From NCBI GenBank assembly GCA_021731405.1, contig JAKFXN010000004.1:12267-76266 (forward strand): a stretch of 64,000 bases of DNA. The letters run 5' to 3'. This DNA is from Candidatus Parcubacteria bacterium (GTDB lineage Bacteria > Patescibacteria > Paceibacteria > UBA9973 > UBA918). Positions within the stretch are counted from its first letter, which is position 1. Each line of letters starts with the position of its first letter. Below the pieces are notes generated by a model. The model made no database searches and had not been told where the DNA came from. It saw only the letters and a list, made by a program, of their open reading frames with translations. Positions 29,330-36,426 of the stretch are shown here, one piece after another. The position numbers were made by a program, and so were the translations under genes.

Positions 29330-29752
29330 ATGGCTAAAAAATTAGTAAAGAAAATCAAAGTTCAGGCCACTGGTGGTAAAGCTACACCAGCTCCACCTTT
29401 AGGTCCGGTTCTTGGACAGGCAGGTATCAATATCGGAGAGTTCGTTAACCAGTTTAACGAGCAGACACGTGACCGAATGGGTCAGGTGGTACCGGTAGAG
29501 CTTTCAGTCTTTGATGACCGAACATTTACGTTCATCACAAAGGTTTCTCCAATGTCACGACTTATCTTGAAGAAGATTGGAAAGGACAAGGGTTCAAGTA
29601 AGAATGCTACTCAAAAGGTAGGAAAGCTTACTCAAGCTCAAGTACGAGAAATCGCTGAAGAAAAGATGGCTGACCTCAACGCCGCTTCAATCGAAGCTGC
29701 AATGAAGACAGTAGCGGGTACTGCTCGCTCAATGGGTATTGATGTGGAATAA
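29330..29752 (+). CDS. rplK: 50S ribosomal protein L11
   Basis: 140 residues, usual length. KIKVQATGGKATPAPPLGPVLGQAGINIGEFVNQFN (about 8-43, in consecutive segments) is the classic L11 N-terminal region (thiostrepton/IF2/EF-G contact), and the C-terminal rRNA-binding domain ends with TVAGTARSMGIDVE. rplA, which normally follows, is absent: an intrinsic terminator and an unrelated gene come next. This fits reports that some Parcubacteria groups lack L1, although rplA could be elsewhere in the genome. Confidence 0.96.
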   Translation: MAKKLVKKIKVQATGGKATPAPPLGPVLGQAGINIGEFVNQFNEQTRDRMGQVVPVELSVFDDRTFTFITKVSPMSRLILKKIGKDKGSSKNATQKVGKLTQAQVREIAEEKMADLNAASIEAAMKTVAGTARSMGIDVE

Positions 29753-29770
29753 ATCCATTCAATAAAAACA

Positions 29771-29800
29771 AAAGGCGCCAGCTATACTGGCGCCTTTTGT
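29771..29800 (+). terminator. Intrinsic terminator of rplK
   Basis: AAAAGGCGCCAG and its mirror, loop about 5 nt, ending in T4. Confidence 0.85.
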
Positions 29801-29817
29801 TTTGTTACTATACCTTC

Positions 29818-30534
29818 ATGCAATTTATCCCCGTTAAAACCAGAATCCTTACTCCACCCAAAGACGACCTCTACCAAGTACTCGATGAGTCTTTACCTGT
29901 CCTGCATGAAGGGGATGTGGTGCTTGTGAGTTCTAAGGTTGTGGCTATCCACCAAGGGCGCTGTGTACCAATTGAGGGAAGTAACAAAACCGCTTTGATT
30001 GAAAAAGAGGCAGATTTTATTGTGCCAAGACCATACTGGCCGGCACCGCTGGCGGTCGCGCACCACGCCTTCTTGGGCGCGGCTGGGATTGATGAAAGTA
30101 ACGGGGCGGGGCACTACGTACTTTTACCTGAAAATATTTTTGAGATAGCGGAAGAAATCTATACTCACCTTAAGAAGAAGTACGCTCTGCAAAATCTAGG
30201 TGTCATTATTACCGATAGCCACTCCAGCTTGTTTCGCTACGGAGCAACGGGCGTAGCTTTGTCTTGGCACGGATTCAATCCCGTAGAAGATCATCGGGGG
30301 AGACCAGACCTTTTTGGGCGTGAGATTCAATATGAACGCTCAAACCTTGCTGATGGTTTAGCTTCAGGTGCGGTTGTAGTGTCAGGAGAAGTAGATGAGT
30401 GTATACCGGTTGTGATTGCCCGAGACATTCCGCGAATTGTCTTTACCGAAGCAAACACAAAAGCAGACCTGCTTGTACCCTACGCTGAAGATACCTTTCG
30501 TGTCCTGTACCAAGACTTTTTACCTAAGGACTAA
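29818..30534 (+). CDS. CofE-like (F420-0:gamma-glutamyl ligase family) protein
   Basis: 238 residues. LHEGDVVLVSSKVVAIHQGR (about 32-51), then NLGVIITDSHSSLFRYGATGVALSWHGF (about 124-151, in consecutive segments) match the CofE family, which in archaea and actinobacteria adds glutamate to coenzyme F420. No F420 genes are seen here, and CPR bacteria are not known to use F420, so the real acceptor is uncertain. Start 29818 follows a TATACC/TACTAT box closely and removes a 7-residue extension. It converges with folA, overlapping it by 4 bp at the 3' ends. Confidence 0.75.
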   Translation: MQFIPVKTRILTPPKDDLYQVLDESLPVLHEGDVVLVSSKVVAIHQGRCVPIEGSNKTALIEKEADFIVPRPYWPAPLAVAHHAFLGAAGIDESNGAGHYVLLPENIFEIAEEIYTHLKKKYALQNLGVIITDSHSSLFRYGATGVALSWHGFNPVEDHRGRPDLFGREIQYERSNLADGLASGAVVVSGEVDECIPVVIARDIPRIVFTEANTKADLLVPYAEDTFRVLYQDFLPKD

Positions 30535-31052
30535 GCCTCTTTGCGTTTGTAGTCTACCCATTCAAAAGAGATACCTTCGTGGGTCTGTACTCCGTGTCTA
30601 GCTGTCTCAATAAAATGTTCGACAAATTCTGGGAAAAAAGAATCACCAACCGCCTCATTGTCGACCAATGTTAAGTGCATGCGTGATACATAGGGCATGG
30701 CCGCGTTGTATATTTCAGCTCCGCCACCAATGTGGATTTCACTTGGGTTTTCACGTTCAGCTATCGCAAACGCAGCTTCAAGCGAGCCAGCAGTCTCGGC
30801 CCCAGGAACTGCATATTCAGGATTGCGGGTTACAACAATATTTATTCTCCCAGGGAGAGGTTTACCAAGGATGGCTAAAATAGATTCAAAGGTCTTTCTA
30901 CCCATAATTATTGGGTGACCGTGTGTTAAGACCTTAAATCGTTTAAGGTCTTCTGGAATGTGCCACAAAAGCTTGTTTTGGTAGCCAATAGCACGATCCT
31001 TTTTGCTTAAAGCAGCAACAATAACTACTGGTACTTTTGGAAAATGCATCAT
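30531..31052 (-). CDS. folA: Dihydrofolate reductase
   Basis: 173 residues. VVIVAALSKKDRAIGYQNKLLWHIPEDLKRFK (about 9-40, in consecutive segments) is the DHFR N-terminus with the substrate Asp/Glu position in IPEDLKRF; GHPIIMGRKTFESI is the NADPH-binding block and IHIGGGAEIYNAAMP the Gly-Gly motif. It regenerates tetrahydrofolate after thymidylate synthesis, fitting the thyA and glyA genes nearby. Start 31052 is chosen because TATAAT (31059-31064) stands 6 nt upstream; an earlier start at 31067 would overlap that box. Confidence 0.94.
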   Translation of the reverse strand: MMHFPKVPVVIVAALSKKDRAIGYQNKLLWHIPEDLKRFKVLTHGHPIIMGRKTFESILAILGKPLPGRINIVVTRNPEYAVPGAETAGSLEAAFAIAERENPSEIHIGGGAEIYNAAMPYVSRMHLTLVDNEAVGDSFFPEFVEHFIETARHGVQTHEGISFEWVDYKRKEA

Positions 31053-31058
31053 ATGTGC

Positions 31059-31064
31059 ATTATA
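31059..31064 (-). promoter_or_regulatory. -10 box of folA, leaderless type
   Basis: TATAAT on the minus strand with TG upstream, 6 nt before the ATG at 31052. Confidence 0.5.
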
Positions 31065-31126
31065 CAACAGGCTGGTGGACTTGTCGTTTGGCGCTGACTG
31101 CGTCTCTCCAGTATAATTAAGTAACT

Positions 31127-31801
31127 ATGGCACACTACGAAATTGAAATTAAAAGTTTACTCGGAGAAAAGGCCGTAGCCGATGCGCTTATTGAAAAAAT
31201 GAAGGCAATTGACCCCGCGCTTACGGTCACTGGTACCAATAAACAGCTCAACCATTATTTTATTGATGGTGATGTAGAGATGCTCAGAACACTCCTTCTC
31301 CCATTTCTTTCAGAGCAACAAGAACAAATGTTTCGTGAAATTTTGGAAAAAGGTAAAGATTTTTCAATTCGTAGTCGACAAAAAGATGACCAAGTACTTT
31401 TGGTTATCAAAGCAGCGCTTGATGGGGGAACAAGCGCCAACGCTGTTTCTCGCTTGGAGTTTGAAGAAGCGATGCCAATTACACTCCCTGAACTAGATGC
31501 CTTTTTGGAAGCAGCTGGTTTTACCTGCCAAGCTAAATGGTCTCGCGAGCGCGTGGAATATGCATACAAAGACATCACTGTGTGCCTTGATAAAAACGCT
31601 GGCTACGGCTACCTCGCTGAGTTTGAGACAGTAACCAAAGATGAGTCTGACTTACCGGCAGTACGCGCACGACTTGAAGAGTGTATGAAAGAGCTCGGTG
31701 TCTCAGAACTTCCACAAGATAGACTCGCTCGAATGTTTGCACACTACAACGAAAGTTGGCCAGAGTACTATGGTACCGACAAAGTGTTTACCCTACAATA
31801 A
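31127..31801 (+). CDS. CYTH-domain protein (triphosphate-tunnel family)
   Basis: 224 residues. HYEIEIKSLL at residues 3-12 carries the ExExK signature of CYTH/triphosphate-tunnel enzymes (class IV adenylate cyclase CyaB, thiamine triphosphatase). FSIRSRQKDDQVLLVIKA (about 84-101) and SRLEFEEAMP (about 108-117) give the alternating basic and acidic strands of the tunnel, and GYGYLAEFETV near 160 another. The C-terminal helix bundle ends the protein. Likely a tripolyphosphatase or nucleotide cyclase-like phosphohydrolase; which one is not decidable. TATAAT lies 9 nt before the ATG. The dcd gene follows by 7 nt. Confidence 0.85.
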   Translation: MAHYEIEIKSLLGEKAVADALIEKMKAIDPALTVTGTNKQLNHYFIDGDVEMLRTLLLPFLSEQQEQMFREILEKGKDFSIRSRQKDDQVLLVIKAALDGGTSANAVSRLEFEEAMPITLPELDAFLEAAGFTCQAKWSRERVEYAYKDITVCLDKNAGYGYLAEFETVTKDESDLPAVRARLEECMKELGVSELPQDRLARMFAHYNESWPEYYGTDKVFTLQ

Positions 31802-31808
31802 TTTTTTT

Positions 31809-32357
31809 ATGTTTTTGTCTGATGTTGATATCAAAAAAGGAGTCGAGAGCGGTGCGCTTACCATTGAACCTTTTAATATAAAGCAGCTTCAGCTTGCAAG
31901 TTATGACGTAACTCTCGGCAATGAGTTTGAGGTGGTAGATAGACATCAGATTGGTGCGTCAGATCCCGCAAGGAAGATTTATCCAGCTACCAGAAAGCTC
32001 GTCGTGCCTGATGATGGAGAGTTCGTGCTTCATCCGGGAGAAAATGTACTTGGAAAGCAGCGAGAGTTTATTGGGGTTGATAACGAACACCTTATCTTAC
32101 TTTCAGGGAAAAGTAGCTTGGCGCGCATTGGCTTGGTGGTCCACAACACCGCTATGCTTTTTAATCCTGGTCATCACTTTTATCCAACCTTTGAGCTTGT
32201 GAACGCTAGCAGTATCCCAATTATCCTTAGGCCGGGCATGCAGGTAGCTCAGATACTCTTTGCCAAGCTCACCTCAGCCACGAGTAAGTCGTACGACGAA
32301 GTAGGGCGATACGACGGAGAGAATTCAAATCATTTTGCCGAAGCTAAAAATAAGTAA
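31809..32357 (+). CDS. dcd: dCTP deaminase (dUTPase superfamily)
   Basis: 182 residues. The N-terminal MFLSDVDIKKGVESGALTIEPF is typical of Dcd. LASYDVTLGNEF, LHPGENVLGKQREFIGV, LLSGKSSLARIGLVVHNTA (about 97-115, the trimer-interface motif with Ser and Arg that bind triphosphate) and FELVNASSIPIILRPGMQVAQILF (with the catalytic Glu position) follow. It supplies dUTP (or dUMP if bifunctional) for thymidylate synthase, whose gene starts 6 nt later. Start 31809 gives the canonical N-terminus. Confidence 0.92.
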   Translation: MFLSDVDIKKGVESGALTIEPFNIKQLQLASYDVTLGNEFEVVDRHQIGASDPARKIYPATRKLVVPDDGEFVLHPGENVLGKQREFIGVDNEHLILLSGKSSLARIGLVVHNTAMLFNPGHHFYPTFELVNASSIPIILRPGMQVAQILFAKLTSATSKSYDEVGRYDGENSNHFAEAKNK

Positions 32358-32363
32358 TACACC

Positions 32364-33374
32364 ATGTCAAAAAAACACCCTGAATACCAATATTTGGATT
32401 TGATGCAAGACATTTTAGATAATGGAGCTGATAAGCCGTTGTTTTTTAATCAGGTGGTACTTGATGAGTATGCAAGCAAAGGGGAACAGCCACCATTTAT
32501 CCGTTCAGTTTTTGGTCGCCAAATTCGCTTTGATTTAAGTGAAGGCTTTCCACTCCTTACAACCAAAAAAACTTTTTGGCGCGGTATTACCACGGAGCTT
32601 TTGTGGTTTCTCTCTGGAAGTTCGAACATAAAACCGCTTGTAGATAGCAATAATCATATCTGGGATGAATGGGCTTGGAAGCATTACCATATGTGGGCAA
32701 CTGAGCATGCTCCAGATGAGGATATGACCCAAGATGAGTTCATTGCTAGGCTCGTGAGCCTACCTGCAGAAGATCCTTTTGTAGTTAAGTGGGGAGATAT
32801 CATTACTATCTACGGTCGCATGTGGCGACGTTGGTCTGCAAAAGATGGTCGAGAGATTGACCAGCTGGCGTGGGTGATTGAGGGTCTTAAGAAACGACCT
32901 GAGCGGAAGTCATATGTAGTGAGTGCTTGGAATCCAGATTTTATTTATGAAATGGCTTCGGAAGGTCAGCATTCACAGGTGCCGCCGTTTTGTCACACCA
33001 TGTTCCAATTTCAAGTAGCTAATGGAAAGCTTAACCTTGGTTTATATCAGCGTTCAGGGGATCTGTTTTTAGGTGTACCTTTTAACATTGCTAGTTATGC
33101 GCTCTTACTCCAAATGGTTTCGCAAGTAGTTGGTATTCCACCTGGAGAATTCGTACATAGTTTTGGTGATGTGCATATTTACTCAAATCACTTTGATCAA
33201 GTAAAAGAACAGCTGACTCGTGAGCCAATGCCGTTCCCGACTGTGAAGTTAAATCCGGCGATTACCAATATTGACGACTTTACACTAGAAGACATTGAGT
33301 TGGTTGATTACCAGTCACATCCTGGACTTAAGGCTCCAATCGCCAATATCGGTGGTTTTATCCAGAAAAAATAA
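32364..33374 (+). CDS. thyA: Thymidylate synthase
   Basis: 336 residues, longer than E. coli ThyA (264) because of an insertion around residues 115-150, as in many other bacteria. It methylates dUMP to dTMP with methylene-tetrahydrofolate. Visible: RQIRFDLSEGFPLLTTKK (folate/phosphate Arg), ITTELLWFLSGSSNI, the catalytic Cys in PPFCHTMFQF (about residue 211), YQRSGDLFLGVPFNIASYA and GDVHIYSNH. It lies directly after dcd and before glyA, and folA is close by, making a complete dTMP cycle. Confidence 0.96.
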   Translation: MSKKHPEYQYLDLMQDILDNGADKPLFFNQVVLDEYASKGEQPPFIRSVFGRQIRFDLSEGFPLLTTKKTFWRGITTELLWFLSGSSNIKPLVDSNNHIWDEWAWKHYHMWATEHAPDEDMTQDEFIARLVSLPAEDPFVVKWGDIITIYGRMWRRWSAKDGREIDQLAWVIEGLKKRPERKSYVVSAWNPDFIYEMASEGQHSQVPPFCHTMFQFQVANGKLNLGLYQRSGDLFLGVPFNIASYALLLQMVSQVVGIPPGEFVHSFGDVHIYSNHFDQVKEQLTREPMPFPTVKLNPAITNIDDFTLEDIELVDYQSHPGLKAPIANIGGFIQKK

Positions 33375-33467
33375 AAGGTATACTTACCCTACTAATTTAT
33401 TCACACCATGATCTAAGTTCACTCGTTCATTTACCGATATCTTTACTAAGTTATTTTCTATTTCAAC

Positions 33468-34736
33468 ATGAACGAGTACCAATTCATAAAAGACCAAGAT
33501 GAAGAACTTTACGCGACATTAGTCGGCGAAGAGGAGCGGGAGCGTAAAGGAGTGGAGCTTATCCCAAGTGAGAACTACGTCTCTAAGGCTGTGCGTGAAG
33601 CCAATGGTTCTGTGTTTACCAACAAGTACTCAGAAGGCTACCCAGGCAAACGCTACTACGGCGGACAAAAATATACTGATCTGATGGAGACTATCGCTAT
33701 CGAGCGAGCCAAGAAATTATTTAACGCGAAGTATGCGAACGTACAACCACTTGGTGGCGCAGCCGCCAATGTCGCAATGTACTTTGCGCTTATGGAGCCG
33801 GGGGACACGGTCTTAGGAATGGATCTGTCCCATGGAGGACACTTGACCCACGGACATCCTACTACCGCCATCAACAAAGTATTCAACTTTGTGCGCTACA
33901 AGATGAAGGACGTTGATACGGGAGAAATAGACTTTGAAGAACTACGGCGTGTGGCGCTTGAACACAAACCAAAAATTATCTTGGCTGGGTTCTCAGCGTA
34001 CAGTCGCGAGCTCGATTACAGCAAGTTTGTGGAGATTGCCAAAGAAGTAGGGGCAATTACGGTGGCTGACGTAGCGCATATCGCGGGACTGATTGCGGGC
34101 GGTGTGGCGAAAAATCCTTTTGACGCTGGTTTTGATGTTATGACTACGACGACTCACAAGACGCTACGTGGTCCACGTGGCGGAATGATTTTGGTTCGTG
34201 AAAGTGAGGAGCTCGCAAAGAAGATAAACAAAGCGGTATTTCCAGGTATGCAGGGAGGTCCGCATATGCATATTATTGCCGCTAAGGCGGTATCTTTTGG
34301 TGAAGCCCTTCATCCAAACTTCAAGGTGTACGCTGCTCAGATTTTAAAAAACGCTAAAGCCATGGAGAAAGTATTTAAGGACGCAAACGTACGGCTACTC
34401 TGCGGCGGTACCGACAATCACTTACTCCTAGCAGACGTGTACGGCTCACTTGGTATCACTGGACAAGAAGCTGAGACAGTCCTTGATGAAGTGGGAATCA
34501 CACTCAATAAAAATATGATTGCTGACGAGACTCGTACTGCTATGGATCCGTCCGGTATTCGCTTTGGTACGCCAGCTATGACTACGAGGGGAATGAAAGA
34601 AGGGGATGCGGCAACACTCGCTTCAATCATGCTTGAGACTATGGCTGCTAAAGATGATTCAGCCAAAAAACTCGAACTGCAAAAGACCGTACAAGCACTC
34701 TGTGAAGCCTTCCCAGTCCCCGAAAAGTTTGTGTAG
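33468..34736 (+). CDS. glyA: Serine hydroxymethyltransferase
   Basis: 422 residues, usual length. PLP enzyme that converts serine and tetrahydrofolate to glycine and methylene-tetrahydrofolate, the cofactor for ThyA. ELIPSENYVS, KYSEGYPGKRYYGG, DLSHGGHLTHG, DVAHIAGLIAGG and TTTHKTLRGPRGGMIL (Lys that binds PLP at about residue 228) are all present. FPGMQGGPHMHIIAAKAV and RFGTPAMTTRGM complete the set. The 93-bp gap after thyA contains no clear terminator, so partial cotranscription is possible. A terminator follows directly. Confidence 0.97.
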   Translation: MNEYQFIKDQDEELYATLVGEEERERKGVELIPSENYVSKAVREANGSVFTNKYSEGYPGKRYYGGQKYTDLMETIAIERAKKLFNAKYANVQPLGGAAANVAMYFALMEPGDTVLGMDLSHGGHLTHGHPTTAINKVFNFVRYKMKDVDTGEIDFEELRRVALEHKPKIILAGFSAYSRELDYSKFVEIAKEVGAITVADVAHIAGLIAGGVAKNPFDAGFDVMTTTTHKTLRGPRGGMILVRESEELAKKINKAVFPGMQGGPHMHIIAAKAVSFGEALHPNFKVYAAQILKNAKAMEKVFKDANVRLLCGGTDNHLLLADVYGSLGITGQEAETVLDEVGITLNKNMIADETRTAMDPSGIRFGTPAMTTRGMKEGDAATLASIMLETMAAKDDSAKKLELQKTVQALCEAFPVPEKFV

Positions 34737-34753
34737 AGGAGGACTGATAAAAA

Positions 34754-34780
34754 CCTGCCAACCTAGTTGGCAGGTTTTTT
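34754..34780 (+). terminator. Intrinsic terminator of glyA
   Basis: CCTGCCAAC with loop CTA and mirrored arm, T6. Its right arm also contains the -35-like TTGGCA of the next promoter. Confidence 0.85.
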
Positions 34781-34794
34781 AGTTGTGCTAAAAT
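34767..34794 (+). promoter_or_regulatory. Promoter of putative small RNA 1
   Basis: TTGGCA (34767-34772), 16 nt, TAAAAT (34789-34794), with TGTGC before the -10 (extended type). Confidence 0.5.
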
Positions 34795-34800
34795 TACTTT

Positions 34801-34890
34801 GGAGCGGCGGGGTTGACCACCATCCCAATGTTCCAAAATGGTTACCTCTATAGGTTTTGCCCCAGTGTTGAAAAACACTGGGGCGTTTTT
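34801..34890 (+). ncRNA. Putative small RNA 1 (about 90 nt)
   Basis: Starts near GGAGCGGCGGGG and ends at a strong terminator (34859-34890, stem GCCCCAGTGTT, loop GAAA). There is no plausible ORF on the plus strand. It is defined by promoter and terminator only. First of three similar-looking units between glyA and msrAB. Confidence 0.45.
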
Positions 34891-34928
34891 ATATAAAAAG
34901 AAGCCCAGGCTCGGGGCGCAAGAGAGTA

Positions 34929-34957
34929 TTGCAAAAAGCATAATTATGTGCTATAGT
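34929..34957 (+). promoter_or_regulatory. Promoter of putative small RNA 2
   Basis: TTGCAA (34929-34934), 17 nt, TATAGT (34952-34957), preceded by TGTGC as in small RNA 1. Confidence 0.65.
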
Positions 34958-34962
34958 AATAA

Positions 34963-35054
34963 ATGGAAGTTGCCAGACTTTCCTCCTCCCCAGCGGTGCA
35001 GAAAAGACCCTGTTGAAGCCTTATGTGTCATCCGACACGTGAGGCTTCTTTTTT
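34963..35054 (+). ncRNA. Putative small RNA 2 (about 92 nt)
   Basis: Begins with a GGAAGT/ACTTTCC hairpin, then CCTCCTCCCC (34982-34991; complementary to Shine-Dalgarno sequences), then AGCGG-6 nt-AAAGAC, then a terminator at 35015-35054 (outer stem GAAGCCT, inner TGTC/GACA, T6). There is no ORF of note. Shares motif order with small RNA 3. Confidence 0.55.
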
Positions 35055-35062
35055 GGTTTCTA

Positions 35063-35096
35063 AAACCACTTTGCAAGGTACCTTGCAAAGTGGTTT
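35063..35096. repeat. 34-bp perfect palindrome
   Basis: Every base from 35063 to 35096 is self-complementary; one half is AAACCACTTTGCAAGGT, centre GGTACC. It may be a cruciform, a dimeric-protein site or a loop-less terminator. Its right half contains the -35-like TTGCAA of the next promoter. Confidence 0.85.
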
Positions 35097-35110
35097 ATTT
35101 GTGTTATTGT
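35083..35110 (+). promoter_or_regulatory. Promoter of putative small RNA 3
   Basis: TTGCAA (35083-35088), 16 nt, TATTGT (35105-35110), preceded by TGT (extended type). Weaker -10 than the other two. Confidence 0.4.
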
Positions 35111-35116
35111 GTGGCT

Positions 35117-35182
35117 TGAGCGGAAAGACTTAGACGCCCCTTAAGCCCCATCTGTCACGCGACGGCACTGGGGCTTTTTTTT
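35117..35182 (+). ncRNA. Putative small RNA 3 (about 66 nt)
   Basis: Contains AGCGGAAAGAC near its 5' end and a terminator at 35141-35182 (outer stem AAGCCCC, inner GTC/GAC, T8). Motif order AGCGG-AAAGAC-AAGCC-GTC-GAC-GGCTT-T run is the same as in small RNA 2. Confidence 0.5.
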
Positions 35183-35197
35183 GCCAGAATAATTCCT

Positions 35198-36370
35198 CTA
35201 AAGATCTTTTAGGTAGTCACTATAACCAGCTGCTGGCATCTGTGCTTCCGGTACAAAACGGAGGGCTACGCCATTCATGCAGTAACGAAGACCGCCACGC
35301 TCAGTTGGTCCGTCTGGGAAGACGTGTCCAAGGTGGTTGTCAGCAATTTTTGAGCGCACCTCAGTGCGGGTAGAGAAGAACGTATTATCTTCGTGTTCAG
35401 TCACTGCGTCACCAGTGATAGCAGCTGTGAAAGACGGCCAACCGGTACCAGAATCGAACTTGTCACGAGAAGAGAAGAGTGGTTCGCCAGAAAGAATGTC
35501 TACATAAATCCCGCGACCATATTCTTTGTCGAGTGGGGAAGTTCCTGCTCGTTCGGTGCCATCTTCTTGAGTTACTTTAAAAGCGAGCGCTTCCATTGTT
35601 TGTTTCAAGATCGCTTTGTCGGGCTTCTCATAGTTTTTCCAATTAGTTTGTGTCATTGTATTTTGATTAGTTATTTCCCAGTGCAGTGTCGGTCCTGTAT
35701 CAGTTCCCCAATTTTTTTCGATAAACTTGTCACGACCAGATGCATTTCGGTAATACTGATATTTTAACGCACTGAGTGTCCCTTTGTAATAATCTTGATG
35801 GTAGTCTTCAGCGGCAAAGAAGAGTGGCCTTTCTATAATGGCTACTGCCAGAGTTTTTTCGTACGGCCCGTTTTCATCTATTGTCTTAATAAGTGCATCT
35901 AGCACTTCTTTTTGTTCAGCGGTCTCAAAATAGAGGGCGGGACCGTAAGAAACTCCGCGGTCATAAAACGAACCTTCGCCGTCAGTCGGATCCATGTGTT
36001 TAATTGCGTAGATAGCCACTTCACGGAAGGTGACTACATTTTCATCAAAGGTGACCTCAACTACTTCTTTGTGCCCGCTCTGACTATACGTTTCATAGGT
36101 GGGGTTTTGCGTTGTTCCGCCGGCGTAACCAGAAACTGCTTTTATAACACCGGGCAACTTTTCAATATCTGATTCAACGCACCAGAAACAACCTCCTGCT
36201 ACGAGCATGGTGCGTTCTTTAGGCGCTACAGTTGTTGCTACTGGCGTTTCTGTTGTTTGAGTAGACATAGGTGTGGGTGTATCCGTGATATCTTTGTTAT
36301 GATTAGTGATAAGTAAAAAAGCGCCGATACTGATAAGGCTGAGCATTGCTATTGCGATAAATAACTTCAT
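35198..36370 (-). CDS. msrAB: Peptide methionine sulfoxide reductase MsrA-MsrB fusion, membrane-anchored
   Basis: 390 residues. An N-terminal membrane span (about 3-21) and a Thr/Pro-rich linker are followed by MsrA (about 55-210): GGCFWCVESD holds the catalytic Cys. MsrB (about 235-385) follows: SGTGWPSF, DNHLGHVFPDGP and RYCMNGVALRF with its catalytic Cys. The two zinc CxxC pairs found in many MsrB proteins are absent. The enzyme repairs S- and R-methionine sulfoxide in surface or exported proteins. Start at 36370 is set by TATACT 6 nt upstream (36377-36382). Divergent from a DUF2914 gene with a palindrome between. Confidence 0.93.
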   Translation of the reverse strand: MKLFIAIAMLSLISIGAFLLITNHNKDITDTPTPMSTQTTETPVATTVAPKERTMLVAGGCFWCVESDIEKLPGVIKAVSGYAGGTTQNPTYETYSQSGHKEVVEVTFDENVVTFREVAIYAIKHMDPTDGEGSFYDRGVSYGPALYFETAEQKEVLDALIKTIDENGPYEKTLAVAIIERPLFFAAEDYHQDYYKGTLSALKYQYYRNASGRDKFIEKNWGTDTGPTLHWEITNQNTMTQTNWKNYEKPDKAILKQTMEALAFKVTQEDGTERAGTSPLDKEYGRGIYVDILSGEPLFSSRDKFDSGTGWPSFTAAITGDAVTEHEDNTFFSTRTEVRSKIADNHLGHVFPDGPTERGGLRYCMNGVALRFVPEAQMPAAGYSDYLKDL

Positions 36371-36376
36371 ACCCCT

Positions 36377-36382
36377 AGTATA
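36377..36382 (-). promoter_or_regulatory. -10 box of msrAB, leaderless type
   Basis: TATACT on the minus strand, 6 nt before the ATG. The palindrome at 36399-36418 covers its -35 position. Confidence 0.5.
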
Positions 36383-36398
36383 AAGTGTCGCGTTTACA

Positions 36399-36418
36399 AT
36401 GTAAAGTAAACTTTACAT
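36399..36418. promoter_or_regulatory. Operator-like inverted repeat between msrAB and the DUF2914 gene
   Basis: ATGTAAAGT and its exact complement separated by AA. It sits between divergent genes, 8 nt from the DUF2914 start and over the msrAB -35 zone, so a dimeric regulator could control both. Confidence 0.55.
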
Positions 36419-36426
36419 ACAGAACT

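Noticed and set aside
34648..34941. 97-residue minus-strand frame across the glyA end and small RNA 1
   Set aside because: It runs through a strong terminator and has no start signal or domain.
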